DNA of 50,879 nucleotides from an uncultured Flavobacteriales bacterium (GCA_905479115.1 CAJQLF010000057.1:1-50879); one strand, 5' to 3'; numbered from the stretch's first letter, positions 25,730 to 33,965 are shown. Notes: a model not told the origin generated them from the sequence alone. A program made the numbers and translations.

Positions 25730-26506
25730 GTGGAAAGGACTTTTTTACGAACGGCATGTTGGGTTTTTTGCATGTATCTGCCTTTTGCGTGCTCAGCTCA
25801 AAGCCAAGTCGAGCCTGCACGGTGCGATTCATTGATGTTTATTACGGGACGGGTAATTGATGAATCTGCTCATTTGGTGCCCGTTGCCATGGTGGTCAAC
25901 CGCGGACTGGATGGAGGAGGGCAGTTTGTAGATCATCAGGGACAGTTCTTGCTGGCTGTTTGTCCAGGCGATACCATTGCCTTTGGTGCAATTGGGTTTC
26001 ATACCATCGAGCGTGTGGCTCCTCTGGATGGCCGTCAATGGGATTGGGAAATCAGATTGCGCAGACTGCGCGTCGAAGTGGGGGTAGCTGAGGTTGTGGC
26101 ACCAAGGGAGCTTCGAGAAATCGTGCGTGATATTGAAGCACTTGGATACAATGAAGACGATTTTAGGCTTACCCCAATTGATGCGCTGAGCAGCCCTATA
26201 ACCTTCTTGTATCAGATGCTCAGTAGAGAAGAACAGAGCAAGCGGCTCGTGGCACAATTAGAGAACATAGATCAAAGGCACGACCTTCTTCGGGAGTTGT
26301 TTGTGAAGTATGTGAACTATGAAATCATTCGATTGAGACCAGACGAATTTGATGCGTTCATCGCATTCAGTGATCCGGGCGATGAATTGCTTCAGGCGTG
26401 GACACAATATGAGTTTATTCGCTATATCCAGCAGCGCTTTGAGTTATTTAGGACTCTCCCTTCTCGCCTGAATGATTCAGATTATCAGTATCATTTGGAT
26501 GATTGA
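25730..26506 (+). CDS. Secreted CarboxypepD_reg-like domain protein
   Basis: The frame starts with GTG 25730, giving 258 residues with a signal peptide (MERTFLRTAC... FACSAQS, about 1-24); a later ATG would leave too short a signal. Residues about 38-115 form a CarboxypepD_reg-like beta-sandwich (FITGRVIDESAHLVPVAMVV, GGGQFVDHQGQFLLAV, GDTIAFGAIGF), the type found at the N-terminus of TonB-dependent receptors and as stand-alone periplasmic proteins. The C-terminal half (about 125-258) is helical and charged. No TonB receptor or other partner is adjacent. It is divergent from meaB with 39 bp between starts. Confidence 0.8.
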   Translation: MERTFLRTACWVFCMYLPFACSAQSQVEPARCDSLMFITGRVIDESAHLVPVAMVVNRGLDGGGQFVDHQGQFLLAVCPGDTIAFGAIGFHTIERVAPLDGRQWDWEIRLRRLRVEVGVAEVVAPRELREIVRDIEALGYNEDDFRLTPIDALSSPITFLYQMLSREEQSKRLVAQLENIDQRHDLLRELFVKYVNYEIIRLRPDEFDAFIAFSDPGDELLQAWTQYEFIRYIQQRFELFRTLPSRLNDSDYQYHLDD

Positions 26507-26523
26507 TACGGCTTCAACCGCTG

Positions 26524-26829
26524 TTAACTCAATAGGGCGCTGTCTAAGTAATGGACAAAAAACTGACAGCACCAACCGATGGAGCAGAGGCCCACTCCGG
26601 CTACATGCCATGGTCTTCTGCTTGGAGCTAATTGGTCGAATCGAATGACCATATCCACGAACAGAACAACAGATCCGATGCCTTGAGCAAGCAGCCAACC
26701 TCCCCTATAATTCTGGAACGGCGCACCAAATTCAATTTCTGAGAATATTTCGAAAAGAAAAACCAATTGCAACAGTATCATGACGGCAAAAAGCAGATTC
26801 AATGATGTTAGGGTGGAAGAGTTGCTCAT
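26524..26829 (-). CDS. Small integral membrane protein of unknown function
   Basis: From ATG 26829 (MSNSSTLTSLNLL) the protein has 101 residues and about three membrane segments: LLFAVMILLQLVFLFEIF, GWLLAQGIGSVVLFVDMVI and a C-terminal HVAGVGLCSIGWCCQFFVHY. I do not recognise a family. An upstream in-frame ATG at 26859 adds ten residues without clear benefit. It is divergent from the small lipoprotein gene at 26893 and converges with the CarboxypepD_reg-like gene (17-bp gap). The hydrophobic pattern and lack of overlap with other genes support it as real. Confidence 0.6.
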   Translation of the reverse strand: MSNSSTLTSLNLLFAVMILLQLVFLFEIFSEIEFGAPFQNYRGGWLLAQGIGSVVLFVDMVIRFDQLAPSRRPWHVAGVGLCSIGWCCQFFVHYLDSALLS

Positions 26830-26892
26830 GTTTTGAAAAAGATATACTAAGTTTGACATCCCTGCGTTCTGAACCCACCAATTGAAATAGTG

Positions 26893-27081
26893 ATGCTGAC
26901 GAATAAACAGAACACCACAAAAATAGACTCATCTGACCTGGATGTGAAAGGAATTAACCATGCTCAATTGCAGCAGGTAATTGTCGTTGTTTTGGGCCTC
27001 CTGATGCTCGCTGTATTTGCGACCTCTTGCACTTCTCAAAAATCGTGCAGCGCATATCAATCCGTAGAGCAAGTTGACTGA
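26893..27081 (+). CDS. Small predicted lipoprotein
   Basis: The reading from ATG 26893 gives 62 residues ending TSCTSQKSCSAYQSVEQVD. The hydrophobic segment VIVVVLGLLMLAVFATSC looks like a lipoprotein signal, with lipidation at the Cys after ATS and a mature part of only 17 residues. The charged leader before it is long for a signal peptide, so translation may start at TTG 26968 (LQQVIVVV...), giving 37 residues. Very short lipoproteins with a CxAYxxxEQV-like tail are recurrent in Flavobacteriales as I recall, without known function. It ends 11 bp before the convergent MBOAT gene. Confidence 0.6.
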   Translation: MLTNKQNTTKIDSSDLDVKGINHAQLQQVIVVVLGLLMLAVFATSCTSQKSCSAYQSVEQVD

Positions 27082-27092
27082 TGCGATGCGCA

Positions 27093-28808
27093 TCAAAATT
27101 GGAAATAGATGAAAGGCTGGACGCCAGAAGCTAGTCCAGCGTAGGCCAATGCAATGACAGCGAGCGTTGCGGCCAATTGTACAAGGAATGGTGCGTGAGC
27201 AAAGGCCTTCCTGTAGTTTCTTTTGAATCTTTCTGGAATCAGATGAATTGCAAAACCAGCTGCCATTAGGCTCAGCACCGGTGCGTAACCGGTTGCAATT
27301 TCCAGGATGGGGCTGGACCAAAATGAGGACGTCAATCGGTTGATCATTTCATTGGCCGTGAACCATTCTTCCCAGATGTTGTGAGGTTGATCCAGGCCCT
27401 CCCAGCTGACATGGCTTCCTGATCGGAACCAAATACGGGTAAAGGTGATAAAATGAAACGTCAAAAAAATGCCGATGGCGCGTTTCCACCATTGGCGTCC
27501 TGTTTCCCATGGACTAATGCGCCTCCAGCCCTTATAAACAACCAACCCCAGCCCATTCAGTCCACCCCAAAGCACGAAATTCCAGCTCGCTCCGTGCCAA
27601 AGTCCGCCAAGGAGCATGGTCATCATTAAGTTGACGTTTGTACTAAGTCTTCTGCGAATTCCCGGTATGCCATATCCAATCGCCCCGAGAATTAAAAGGC
27701 TTCCCGCCAAAATGAGCCGGGAACCTGTATTGGGAAGCATCAGCATAACAAAGCCCCCTAAAATGCAGCCACTGATCAACGTAAACATAGAGCCTCCTCG
27801 GTTTCCGCCCATTGGGATGTAGAGGTAATCCTTTAGCCAGCTGGAAAGGCTTATGTGCCAGCGCTTCCAGAATTCGCCTACGTTGCGTGCTTTGTATGGC
27901 GAATTGAAATTCAAAGGCAACCGAAACCCCATGAGCAAGGCGATTCCGATGGCCATGTCGGTATACCCACTGAAATCAGCATAAACCTGCAAGCTGTATG
28001 CATAAAGCGCCAGCAAATTCTCGAACCCACTAAATGAACCGGGCATGGCAAATACGCGGTCGACTAGGTTTACGGCGAGGTAGTCAGCGAGCCAGATCTT
28101 TTTTATCAATCCGTTTAAAATCCAGAAGATTCCCATTCCGAATTCTGCTTGAGATAATGCGTAAGGCCGGTGCAGCTGCGGTATAAATTCCTTGGCACGC
28201 ACGATAGGCCCCGCGACCAGCTGGGGAAAGAAACTCACGAAAAAGCCAAAATCAAGGAAGCGTTTAACCGGTTCAACGTGCCCTCGGTACACGTCGATGG
28301 CATAGGACATGGTTTGAAACGTGTAAAACGATATTCCGACGGGCAGCAGAATTTGATCCACTCGAAACGTGGTGCCTAAATGTGAATTCGCCCATTGTCC
28401 GAGCGCAGCGTGCGGTTGCGACCAATGCGCACCCAGCAGCGGTTGCATGGCATCGGCGATGAAATACGCGTACTTAAAGTAGAGGAGGACACCCAAATTG
28501 ATGGCCAAACTGAGGGCGAGCCAACGTCGTTTCGCATGGCCGGTGCTTTTTCCAATGTGCGCTCCGATGAGCCAATCACAGCTTGTTGAAAAAATGAGCA
28601 GAGCGACGAACCAGCCACTTGTCTTCCAATAGAAAAACAGACTGACAGCGAACAGAAAAGCGTTTCGAGCCTGAATGCGTCTTTCCAACCGACTCAAGAT
28701 GCTCAGCCCGACAATCACTCCCCACAAAAACAGCCAAAACGTTCCATTCAAGAAAGTGAACGGTGCACCCGAATTGGGGTCAAACCAGTCAAGGAACAGA
28801 TCCATCAT
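27093..28808 (-). CDS. MBOAT family O-acyltransferase (AlgI/PatA-like)
   Basis: ATG 28808 overlaps the upstream stop (ATGA) and gives 571 residues. The protein is a multi-span membrane enzyme of the MBOAT family (PF03062). Conserved segments are LLPVGISFYTFQTMSY, FFPQLVAGPIVRAKEFIPQL, QVYADFSGYTDMAIG, FWKRWHISLSSWLKDYLY with PMGGNRGG, and GGLWHGASWNFVLWGGLNGL, whose His (about residue 405) is the family's catalytic residue. About 55 residues with two extra membrane segments separate GGNRGG from the catalytic His, which I believe marks a Bacteroidetes subfamily. MBOATs of this type pass acetyl groups across the inner membrane for glycan O-acetylation. The upstream SGNH and LysM genes form one overlapping operon with it. 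Confidence 0.93.
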   Translation of the reverse strand: MMDLFLDWFDPNSGAPFTFLNGTFWLFLWGVIVGLSILSRLERRIQARNAFLFAVSLFFYWKTSGWFVALLIFSTSCDWLIGAHIGKSTGHAKRRWLALSLAINLGVLLYFKYAYFIADAMQPLLGAHWSQPHAALGQWANSHLGTTFRVDQILLPVGISFYTFQTMSYAIDVYRGHVEPVKRFLDFGFFVSFFPQLVAGPIVRAKEFIPQLHRPYALSQAEFGMGIFWILNGLIKKIWLADYLAVNLVDRVFAMPGSFSGFENLLALYAYSLQVYADFSGYTDMAIGIALLMGFRLPLNFNSPYKARNVGEFWKRWHISLSSWLKDYLYIPMGGNRGGSMFTLISGCILGGFVMLMLPNTGSRLILAGSLLILGAIGYGIPGIRRRLSTNVNLMMTMLLGGLWHGASWNFVLWGGLNGLGLVVYKGWRRISPWETGRQWWKRAIGIFLTFHFITFTRIWFRSGSHVSWEGLDQPHNIWEEWFTANEMINRLTSSFWSSPILEIATGYAPVLSLMAAGFAIHLIPERFKRNYRKAFAHAPFLVQLAATLAVIALAYAGLASGVQPFIYFQF

Positions 28809-30031
28809 GGTCGAATTGAATTTGACCATGATGTATATCCGTTAGTCCACGCATCGAATAGAACTTCGCTTATGCGGGTGTACCCAAATTCGGTGAAATG
28901 AATGCCATCGGGTTTATACCATTGATCCAATCCCTCGGAAGCTTCATTGCGTGCTCGCTGCACGGCCATGCCCATATCCCAGAAACCCATATCGTGGGCA
29001 CTTGCATGGTCACGGAGAAATTTCTTGATCGCCTTTGAAGCGCTCGTGACAGCCGGTTTATGTCGCAAAACTGGGGTGTTCGTCATGAGAACGATAGCAG
29101 CGTTACTTCGGCGAAGTACATGGGTCAATTTGGCGTAATTCGATTGGAATTGTTCCATGTTCAGGTGGCTCCCGTCCATGGCATCATTCAATCCCATGCC
29201 GATAAAAATAAGGTCAGGGCGCAAGGTCTTCAATAATTCTTCCCAGCCTTCTATTTCATTGATGTGGGAGGCTCGCAGCCCGTTATGTCCCCACTCATGA
29301 ACAGTGTACGATGGGCCAGAGACTGGAGCGGATGCATCCATGCCCGCGTACCAGATGTTGCTGCCCAATTCCGGAATGAATTCAATAGAAAAGGTGTCTG
29401 CGGGTTGAGCAAGTTCGATGTGCCATCCCCCCATGTTTGGCAGAGGAGTGGCGGCTTTTAATTTGGAGTTCCCCGTCCATTTCCATTGATTTTTAGTTGC
29501 ATTGGTCCAAAGGGTAAGTTCAGAGGACTTCACCCGGCTTGAATCAGGAAAGTAGCCAACATGTTGAATCCAATGTGTGTCCTGGTTCGAATCTGTTTCG
29601 GGTAGAACCGTGATGCCTGTGGCGATCGGAGATGGCTGAGTGAGCGGGGCTGTGTTACGGGTGCATATATGGCTTTGCCAAGCACCGGTAAATTCCGTTC
29701 TGAAGTGGGTGGGAGTATTGGTTTCAGCGATGCGATAGGGGAGCATCATGCCTCGCGATTGTTGTGCGTTTGGTGCCCAAGCAGCCAATTCCCGCCGAAG
29801 TCCATGGCCCATCCATCCGGCTTGTACGTGAGATCCACCAATGTAGAGCACAACCAAGGTTGCATCCTCTTCCTGATCAATGGCTTCCATCTTATGATAC
29901 AACTTGTCAAAGGCGGCACATTGATCCGGTACTTCCCACGAAGCTGTGGATTGTGCAGAAGCGCAGAAAGGGGTCACCAAAACAGAAAGGACGAGGAGGC
30001 ACGAGAAAGGGAGGGCGTGTCTATTTCGCAT
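28805..30031 (-). CDS. SGNH-type hydrolase/acetyltransferase with altered GDS motif (GGS)
   Basis: ATG 30031 overlaps the end of the upstream gene by 11 bp and gives 408 residues with a signal peptide (about 1-27, ending CASAQ). SGNH landmarks: block I reads YIGGSHVQAG (Ser67 kept, the Asp of GDS replaced by Gly66), block III is FIGMGLNDAMDG (the GxND motif) and block V is KPDGIHFTEFGY (the DxxH dyad). The catalytic Ser, Asp and His therefore seem present although block I is atypical. It is probably a periplasmic partner of the MBOAT protein, transferring or removing O-acetyl groups. The stop overlaps the MBOAT start by 4 bp. A longer frame extending to 30202 would overlap the upstream gene further and was not used. 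Confidence 0.85.
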   Translation of the reverse strand: MRNRHALPFSCLLVLSVLVTPFCASAQSTASWEVPDQCAAFDKLYHKMEAIDQEEDATLVVLYIGGSHVQAGWMGHGLRRELAAWAPNAQQSRGMMLPYRIAETNTPTHFRTEFTGAWQSHICTRNTAPLTQPSPIATGITVLPETDSNQDTHWIQHVGYFPDSSRVKSSELTLWTNATKNQWKWTGNSKLKAATPLPNMGGWHIELAQPADTFSIEFIPELGSNIWYAGMDASAPVSGPSYTVHEWGHNGLRASHINEIEGWEELLKTLRPDLIFIGMGLNDAMDGSHLNMEQFQSNYAKLTHVLRRSNAAIVLMTNTPVLRHKPAVTSASKAIKKFLRDHASAHDMGFWDMGMAVQRARNEASEGLDQWYKPDGIHFTEFGYTRISEVLFDAWTNGYTSWSNSIRP

Positions 30032-31574
30032 TTTCCTCAGCCTGTTCGAATTGATCAATTTGCCACATGGCCCATTCTGTTTGGATCGATTGCCGAAAAA
30101 GCTCAGAGATTTCTCTGGCTCCTTTTGGCGTAAAGTGTATATGGTCGGAACTGGCAAGTGGTGGCGAGGATTGAACCCATGCAGCCATGCTGCCCGCTCC
30201 ACCCATTACTTCAAAAACGTCCCAATAAAGCGCGTCATTTTCCAATGCAGCTTGTTTCAAAGCATCTCGAATTGAGGGCAACTGTGCATAGGTTTCCATG
30301 CGGGTTTCGACTTTATGGGCCATGTCAGACGGTCCCATAACAATCACGGGTACCCCAGGAAGCAGTTGGTGAAACAATTGGATTTGAGAAGCAAACCATC
30401 CTCCAAAACGCTGTGTTGCCGGGGAATCAGTTAAGTAGGGTACCGCATTTCCGCCGTACTGAAGCAGAATTAAGCCCGTGCGAAAGCCTTTAAATTGCTC
30501 GGTGAGTTGAGTCCGGTCCAATGATCTAAAGAGCGTGCCAGAGCTTCCGCGCATGGCTATGTTATGCACCACAATGCCAGAATCACGCCACATGCCTACG
30601 CCATCTACTTCGGGGACCGGCCCCGAAAAGCAAAGCCGCAATGACTGGAATTCGGACGAGTCAAGGGAGGGAAGTGGGATGTCAATGCGCTGGGCGAAGC
30701 TGTCAGCTTCAAGCGGCATCGTGCGCTCGGCAAGTGCATTCAATTGATAATGCAATTGCGCCCCAGAATCCACCTGTCCAAACAAAACACTGACTTGGTT
30801 GAAGGAACGATTTCGAAGATAGCTTTTCAGATGAGGTTCAAAAGTCAAACAAGGTAAAATGCTATCGTTGCTATTGAGGCTTGGGTGCGTAGCGAAAGCG
30901 GCCATGATCCCAAAACGGTTATGAAGAATCGTTGTGTCCTTTCGTCCATAACGTGCGTGTCGAACCCAGCCTGAAGACCAGGAATGACGCATTGACAGGG
31001 AGGGGATGGGTTGCAAAGGTGAAATCAATCCAGGGCCGCTTCCTCCCCAAATGGATTGCCATTGATTGCGCAATGGACCGGTGATGCGGTCTCCTTCAAT
31101 CTGTGAGTCCCCAAAGTGAAATACGTGAATGGGCGGGGATCGTTGGGGTTGATTCAGTTGGGCGAAAAAGCGAGCCAAGGAGGTGAATGCCGCATCGCTG
31201 CCATACAGTTTTAGGTTTTCGTGCAGATAGTCATCGACGCTCAATCGACTGTAGGCTTCTGTGGGAAGAACGAATTCCTTGGTCATCTCTTCAGCAAAAG
31301 CGGGTTGGACGGAATCCTCTTGGATGATAGCGGCCGGTGGTTGCTCGATGGAATCGCTGGAAGCATACTCCGCTAGAATGGCTTGTGCTTCTTCGGGTGA
31401 CACCTGAGGTGATTCAACGGACCAAGTCGACCATCGAGGCCAATCATCTAGGTGCGTGACCAAATTCAGTGGTCTGGATAGAAAGGCGCAAACAGCAAGT
31501 AAAATAGCCGATAAAAAAATCGCTGTTCGACGAATGGAGTGCCGCTGGGTTTTTATGGGATTCTCGGAATGCAT
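30021..31574 (-). CDS. SGNH/GDSL hydrolase, membrane-anchored
   Basis: The 517-residue protein starts at ATG 31574, inside the end of the LysM gene (22-bp overlap). Residues about 17-33 form a signal anchor. An Asp/Glu-rich linker reaches about residue 105; the catalytic domain follows with HFGDSQIEGDRI (GDS at 155-157, Ser157), LLQYGGNAVPY (the GxN block) and SDHIHFTPKGAREI (the DxxH block). All four SGNH blocks are recognisable. It resembles the periplasmic partners of MBOAT acyltransferases that transfer acetate to, or remove it from, cell-surface glycans. It is paralogous in layout to the next gene, which has an altered block I. Confidence 0.87.
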   Translation of the reverse strand: MHSENPIKTQRHSIRRTAIFLSAILLAVCAFLSRPLNLVTHLDDWPRWSTWSVESPQVSPEEAQAILAEYASSDSIEQPPAAIIQEDSVQPAFAEEMTKEFVLPTEAYSRLSVDDYLHENLKLYGSDAAFTSLARFFAQLNQPQRSPPIHVFHFGDSQIEGDRITGPLRNQWQSIWGGSGPGLISPLQPIPSLSMRHSWSSGWVRHARYGRKDTTILHNRFGIMAAFATHPSLNSNDSILPCLTFEPHLKSYLRNRSFNQVSVLFGQVDSGAQLHYQLNALAERTMPLEADSFAQRIDIPLPSLDSSEFQSLRLCFSGPVPEVDGVGMWRDSGIVVHNIAMRGSSGTLFRSLDRTQLTEQFKGFRTGLILLQYGGNAVPYLTDSPATQRFGGWFASQIQLFHQLLPGVPVIVMGPSDMAHKVETRMETYAQLPSIRDALKQAALENDALYWDVFEVMGGAGSMAAWVQSSPPLASSDHIHFTPKGAREISELFRQSIQTEWAMWQIDQFEQAEENAK

Positions 31575-32752
31575 AGCACTTGGCCAATGCGAATGTAATC
31601 CTTGATTTCATTGATTTCAGCAATCCATTCGGGAGTTGTTCCGGGGTATCTTTTTGAAATATTCCACAGTGTATCGCCCTCTTTGACTTCGTGCAGGAGA
31701 CATTTTATGCCTTCACTGTAAGCTTCTTCTTCGGCAATGGTCTGCAGCACAGCCTCGGTTTTTGCCACTTCAGGAGTGGGTTGGGTCACAGGGCTTGTTC
31801 CGGCGACCCGAAGTGGCAGTCGAACGTTTCGACTGTTCAATTCTTCACAACCGATTGAACTCCCTTTCCACCACGGAATGAGTTGCTGCAATTCGGCTTC
31901 CGTCATCGACAGCTGCCTACACAAATCACTCCTCCGAACATTGCCATCGCAGGGTACCGGTTTCCATTCGCCCATCAACTGAATCCAATCGAGCGAGCGA
32001 TCTTCCAACTCGACATTGACCATCATGCGGCTGATTACTTTATAAAGGGCTAACCACTCATCCAATGCTGCATCGTAGCCTGGTTTTCCTGTCCATCTTG
32101 TGGCGAAGGCCATGCCTTTTACGTAAGCAACAAGCACACGATGAGGACTATCAGGAAACCTCCGCTGCAACTTCACAAGGGTTGCAACGGCCGCCTCTGT
32201 TGATTTATCGGGTATGTATCGTTCATCTAGGTTTGCATTGACATTGAGACCTCGGTCTATTGCATTTTCCACTTGGTTGCTCCAAAGTCCCGATTTTTGA
32301 GATGCATCCGAATGCGCATGATTGAATTGGTTAAGCAAAGCAGGCAGCCAAACAAAGGAGCGAGGCAAAGTCGAAGCAAGAAAGTGGTTCTGGACATCAG
32401 CTTTGTAAAGACCATAGAGGGCGTTAAGTTGCTGAAGTCGAAGCGCATCGTTTTCCATGAGCACGACCATGGCCATGTTTTCGATGGCTTTGTTCGCTCC
32501 CCACGCCTGCAAGGCTATTTCTAAGTCATCAAGAGACGGGACTTCTGCCTTTAACGTAGGGGAGGCCCCTGATGCTGTAAAGGGAAATCGGATTTCAAAA
32601 CTTGCAAAGTCGATACAACGGGTGCGCTGGTCAAAAGAGCTCTTCCAAGAGTCAATAGGTTCTTGCGAGAATACGAAACGGGATGCCAAAAGCAGGTACA
32701 AAAACAACATGCTCGTGTTGCGAATGCACTGAAAGAAGGTCTGTGAAGGCAT
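31553..32752 (-). CDS. LysM protein with a degenerate lytic-transglycosylase domain
   Basis: The 399-residue protein has a signal peptide (about 1-29, ending FVFSQ). Residues about 90-260 follow the MltD-type lytic transglycosylase pattern: LPRSFVWLPALL, SGLW, NLDERYIPDKSTEAAVATL and VLVAYVKG line up with the family's YLPLIES, GLWQ, DERxDPxxSTxAA and AYN motifs. At the catalytic Glu of YLPLIES this protein has Leu140, so it is probably inactive. Residues 353-396 form one LysM domain (HEVKEGDTLWNISKRYPGT, then IRIGQVLCIP) that binds the glycan strands of peptidoglycan. First gene of the overlapping operon with two SGNH proteins and the MBOAT; it likely anchors or regulates the system at murein. 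The transglycosylase reading is mine and untested. Confidence 0.82.
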   Translation of the reverse strand: MPSQTFFQCIRNTSMLFLYLLLASRFVFSQEPIDSWKSSFDQRTRCIDFASFEIRFPFTASGASPTLKAEVPSLDDLEIALQAWGANKAIENMAMVVLMENDALRLQQLNALYGLYKADVQNHFLASTLPRSFVWLPALLNQFNHAHSDASQKSGLWSNQVENAIDRGLNVNANLDERYIPDKSTEAAVATLVKLQRRFPDSPHRVLVAYVKGMAFATRWTGKPGYDAALDEWLALYKVISRMMVNVELEDRSLDWIQLMGEWKPVPCDGNVRRSDLCRQLSMTEAELQQLIPWWKGSSIGCEELNSRNVRLPLRVAGTSPVTQPTPEVAKTEAVLQTIAEEEAYSEGIKCLLHEVKEGDTLWNISKRYPGTTPEWIAEINEIKDYIRIGQVLCIPRIP

Positions 32753-32855
32753 GTCCCAAAGGTATCTCAGATTGAGAAAGCTTTGAAGGAAGATTGTCCT
32801 CCGCGACTAACCGATAAAATAACAAGTCGAATAAATATAATAAAAAGACAGAACC

Positions 32856-32886
32856 TTTTATTTTGCTTATTAAGTTACTATATTTG
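32856..32886 (+). promoter_or_regulatory. Promoter upstream of the SRPBCC gene
   Basis: TTTT (32856-32859), a 19-base spacer and TATATTTG (32879-32886) match the Bacteroidetes consensus with one mismatch in the -33 box. Transcription would start near 32893, giving a 5' leader of about 130 bases before ATG 33022. The 269-bp region 32753-33021 is AT-rich, contains this promoter and a palindrome, and otherwise shows nothing recognisable. Confidence 0.5.
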
Positions 32887-32898
32887 AGAATAGGTCGG

Positions 32899-32913
32899 AG
32901 AGCAAATTGCTCT
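32899..32913. promoter_or_regulatory. 15-bp palindrome just downstream of the predicted promoter
   Basis: AGAGCAA-A-TTGCTCT is a perfect inverted repeat 12 bases after the TATATTTG box. As DNA it is a candidate operator near the predicted transcription start; as RNA it would form a 5-bp stem with an AAATT loop at the very 5' end of the leader. Confidence 0.5.
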
Positions 32914-33021
32914 TGGAGGACCTAGTTGTGAATCGTAGTGAGGCATCTGCAACGGCGGGTGCTTCATTTTTTTTACTCTGTTCTTAAAGAACAATTGGTG
33001 CAGGAATACGTTTTTCATTCT

Positions 33022-33477
33022 ATGAATTTGCATCGCCTGGAAAGCAGTCAATGGCTGCCACTATCGCTGAAAGACGCGTGGGAGTTTTTCAGTGTTCCTG
33101 AAAACCTGGATCGAATCACGCCTTCGGATATGTCATTCGAAATTTTATCCGGTGCCGAAGAGCGAACCTATGCGGGACAAATTATCAGGTACCGCATTCG
33201 ACCCGTGTTGAACATCCCGATGAACTGGGTGACGGAAATAACGCACGTTGTTGAGGGAGAATACTTCATAGATGAGCAGCGGTTTGGGCCCTATAAGTTT
33301 TGGCATCACGTGCACAAGTTCAAAGAGGAAAATGGCGGCGTCCTCATGGAGGATACGCTCCATTATGCACTTCCTGGAGGATGGTTGGGTGAATTAGGCG
33401 GAGGCTTCGTTCACAAAAAGGTGCACGGAATTTTTGAGTTCAGAGAAGCTGAGTTGAATCGACTCTTCCCAGCCTAG
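33022..33477 (+). CDS. SRPBCC family ligand-binding protein
   Basis: ATG 33022 (MNLHRLESSQWLPLSLKDAW) gives 151 residues, the normal size of a single START/polyketide-cyclase-like domain; an open frame upstream from 32938 adds non-conserved sequence. The family pattern is clear: W-PLSLKDAWEFFSVPENLDRITP at the start (split: PLSLKDAWEFFSVP, ENLDRITP), IIRYRIRPVLNIPMNWVTEI, DEQRFGPYKFWHHVHKF, GVLMEDTLHYALPGG and the C-terminal helix GGGFVHKKVHGIFEFRE. Such proteins bind lipids or hydrophobic ligands; a role in stress or cell-envelope physiology is often suggested but not shown. It is preceded by its own predicted promoter and converges with the YkuK-like gene with a 3-bp gap. Confidence 0.85.
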   Translation: MNLHRLESSQWLPLSLKDAWEFFSVPENLDRITPSDMSFEILSGAEERTYAGQIIRYRIRPVLNIPMNWVTEITHVVEGEYFIDEQRFGPYKFWHHVHKFKEENGGVLMEDTLHYALPGGWLGELGGGFVHKKVHGIFEFREAELNRLFPA

Positions 33478-33480
33478 TCA

Positions 33481-33945
33481 TCACTGGCAGAGAGCGTTCG
33501 CCGCCCAAGCTGCCATTAGAAGGTCGGGCTTTGCTTGAGCTTTGAATCCCAGGGACGCAATGTATCCTGCGGAAGCGCTGATGAGCTTGTGCGAGGGATA
33601 TTGAGGGTCGGAATTGAAGTCCAGGTCGATTTGCTTCACGCGGACATGGCATTCTTCCAAGATGAGGTTGGCAAGGTCCACAGATCGCTCGGTCTCCCCC
33701 CATAATTTGGTCCAAAGGTCCGTGATTTTGGGAACGCGTTCTCGCCGATAGATGACATGCGCACCGTTATCGGGATACCTGAAAACAACGGTAGTTACGT
33801 AGACCGTATATCTTTTGTAATTCTGGCTGTCGCAACCAACATGGATATCCAATGATCGTTCGGCATGCATGGAAGCGATGTAGTCGCACACATCATGTTG
33901 AATGTGTCCGCCCATGACTTTAAATTTCCGCTCACTCTGCAGCAT
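33481..33945 (-). CDS. YkuK-like ribonuclease H-fold protein (DUF458)
   Basis: The 154-residue protein resembles the YkuK/DUF458 family, an RNase H-like fold of unknown role. Landmarks: LDIHVGCDSQNYKRYTVYVT (the VGxDSQ acidic strand), VVFRYPDNGAHVIYRRERVP, a helical segment ETERSVDLANLILEE, IDLDFNSDPQYPSHKLISAS with the second acidic cluster, and KPDLLMAAWAANALC at the end. ATG 33945 was used; an ATG at 33915 (MGGHIQHDVC) is also possible. It is separated from the upstream metalloprotease gene by a terminator-like hairpin. Confidence 0.82.
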   Translation of the reverse strand: MLQSERKFKVMGGHIQHDVCDYIASMHAERSLDIHVGCDSQNYKRYTVYVTTVVFRYPDNGAHVIYRRERVPKITDLWTKLWGETERSVDLANLILEECHVRVKQIDLDFNSDPQYPSHKLISASAGYIASLGFKAQAKPDLLMAAWAANALCQ

Positions 33946-33965
33946 AGCTCCAATTTAGGCATCAT

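Noticed and set aside
30166-30180. tRNA T-arm-like sequence (GGATTGAACC)
   Set aside because: It lies within an SGNH coding region and no cloverleaf can be drawn around it.
32938-33021. In-frame GTG extension of the SRPBCC protein
   Set aside because: The added residues are not part of the domain and overlap the predicted leader.
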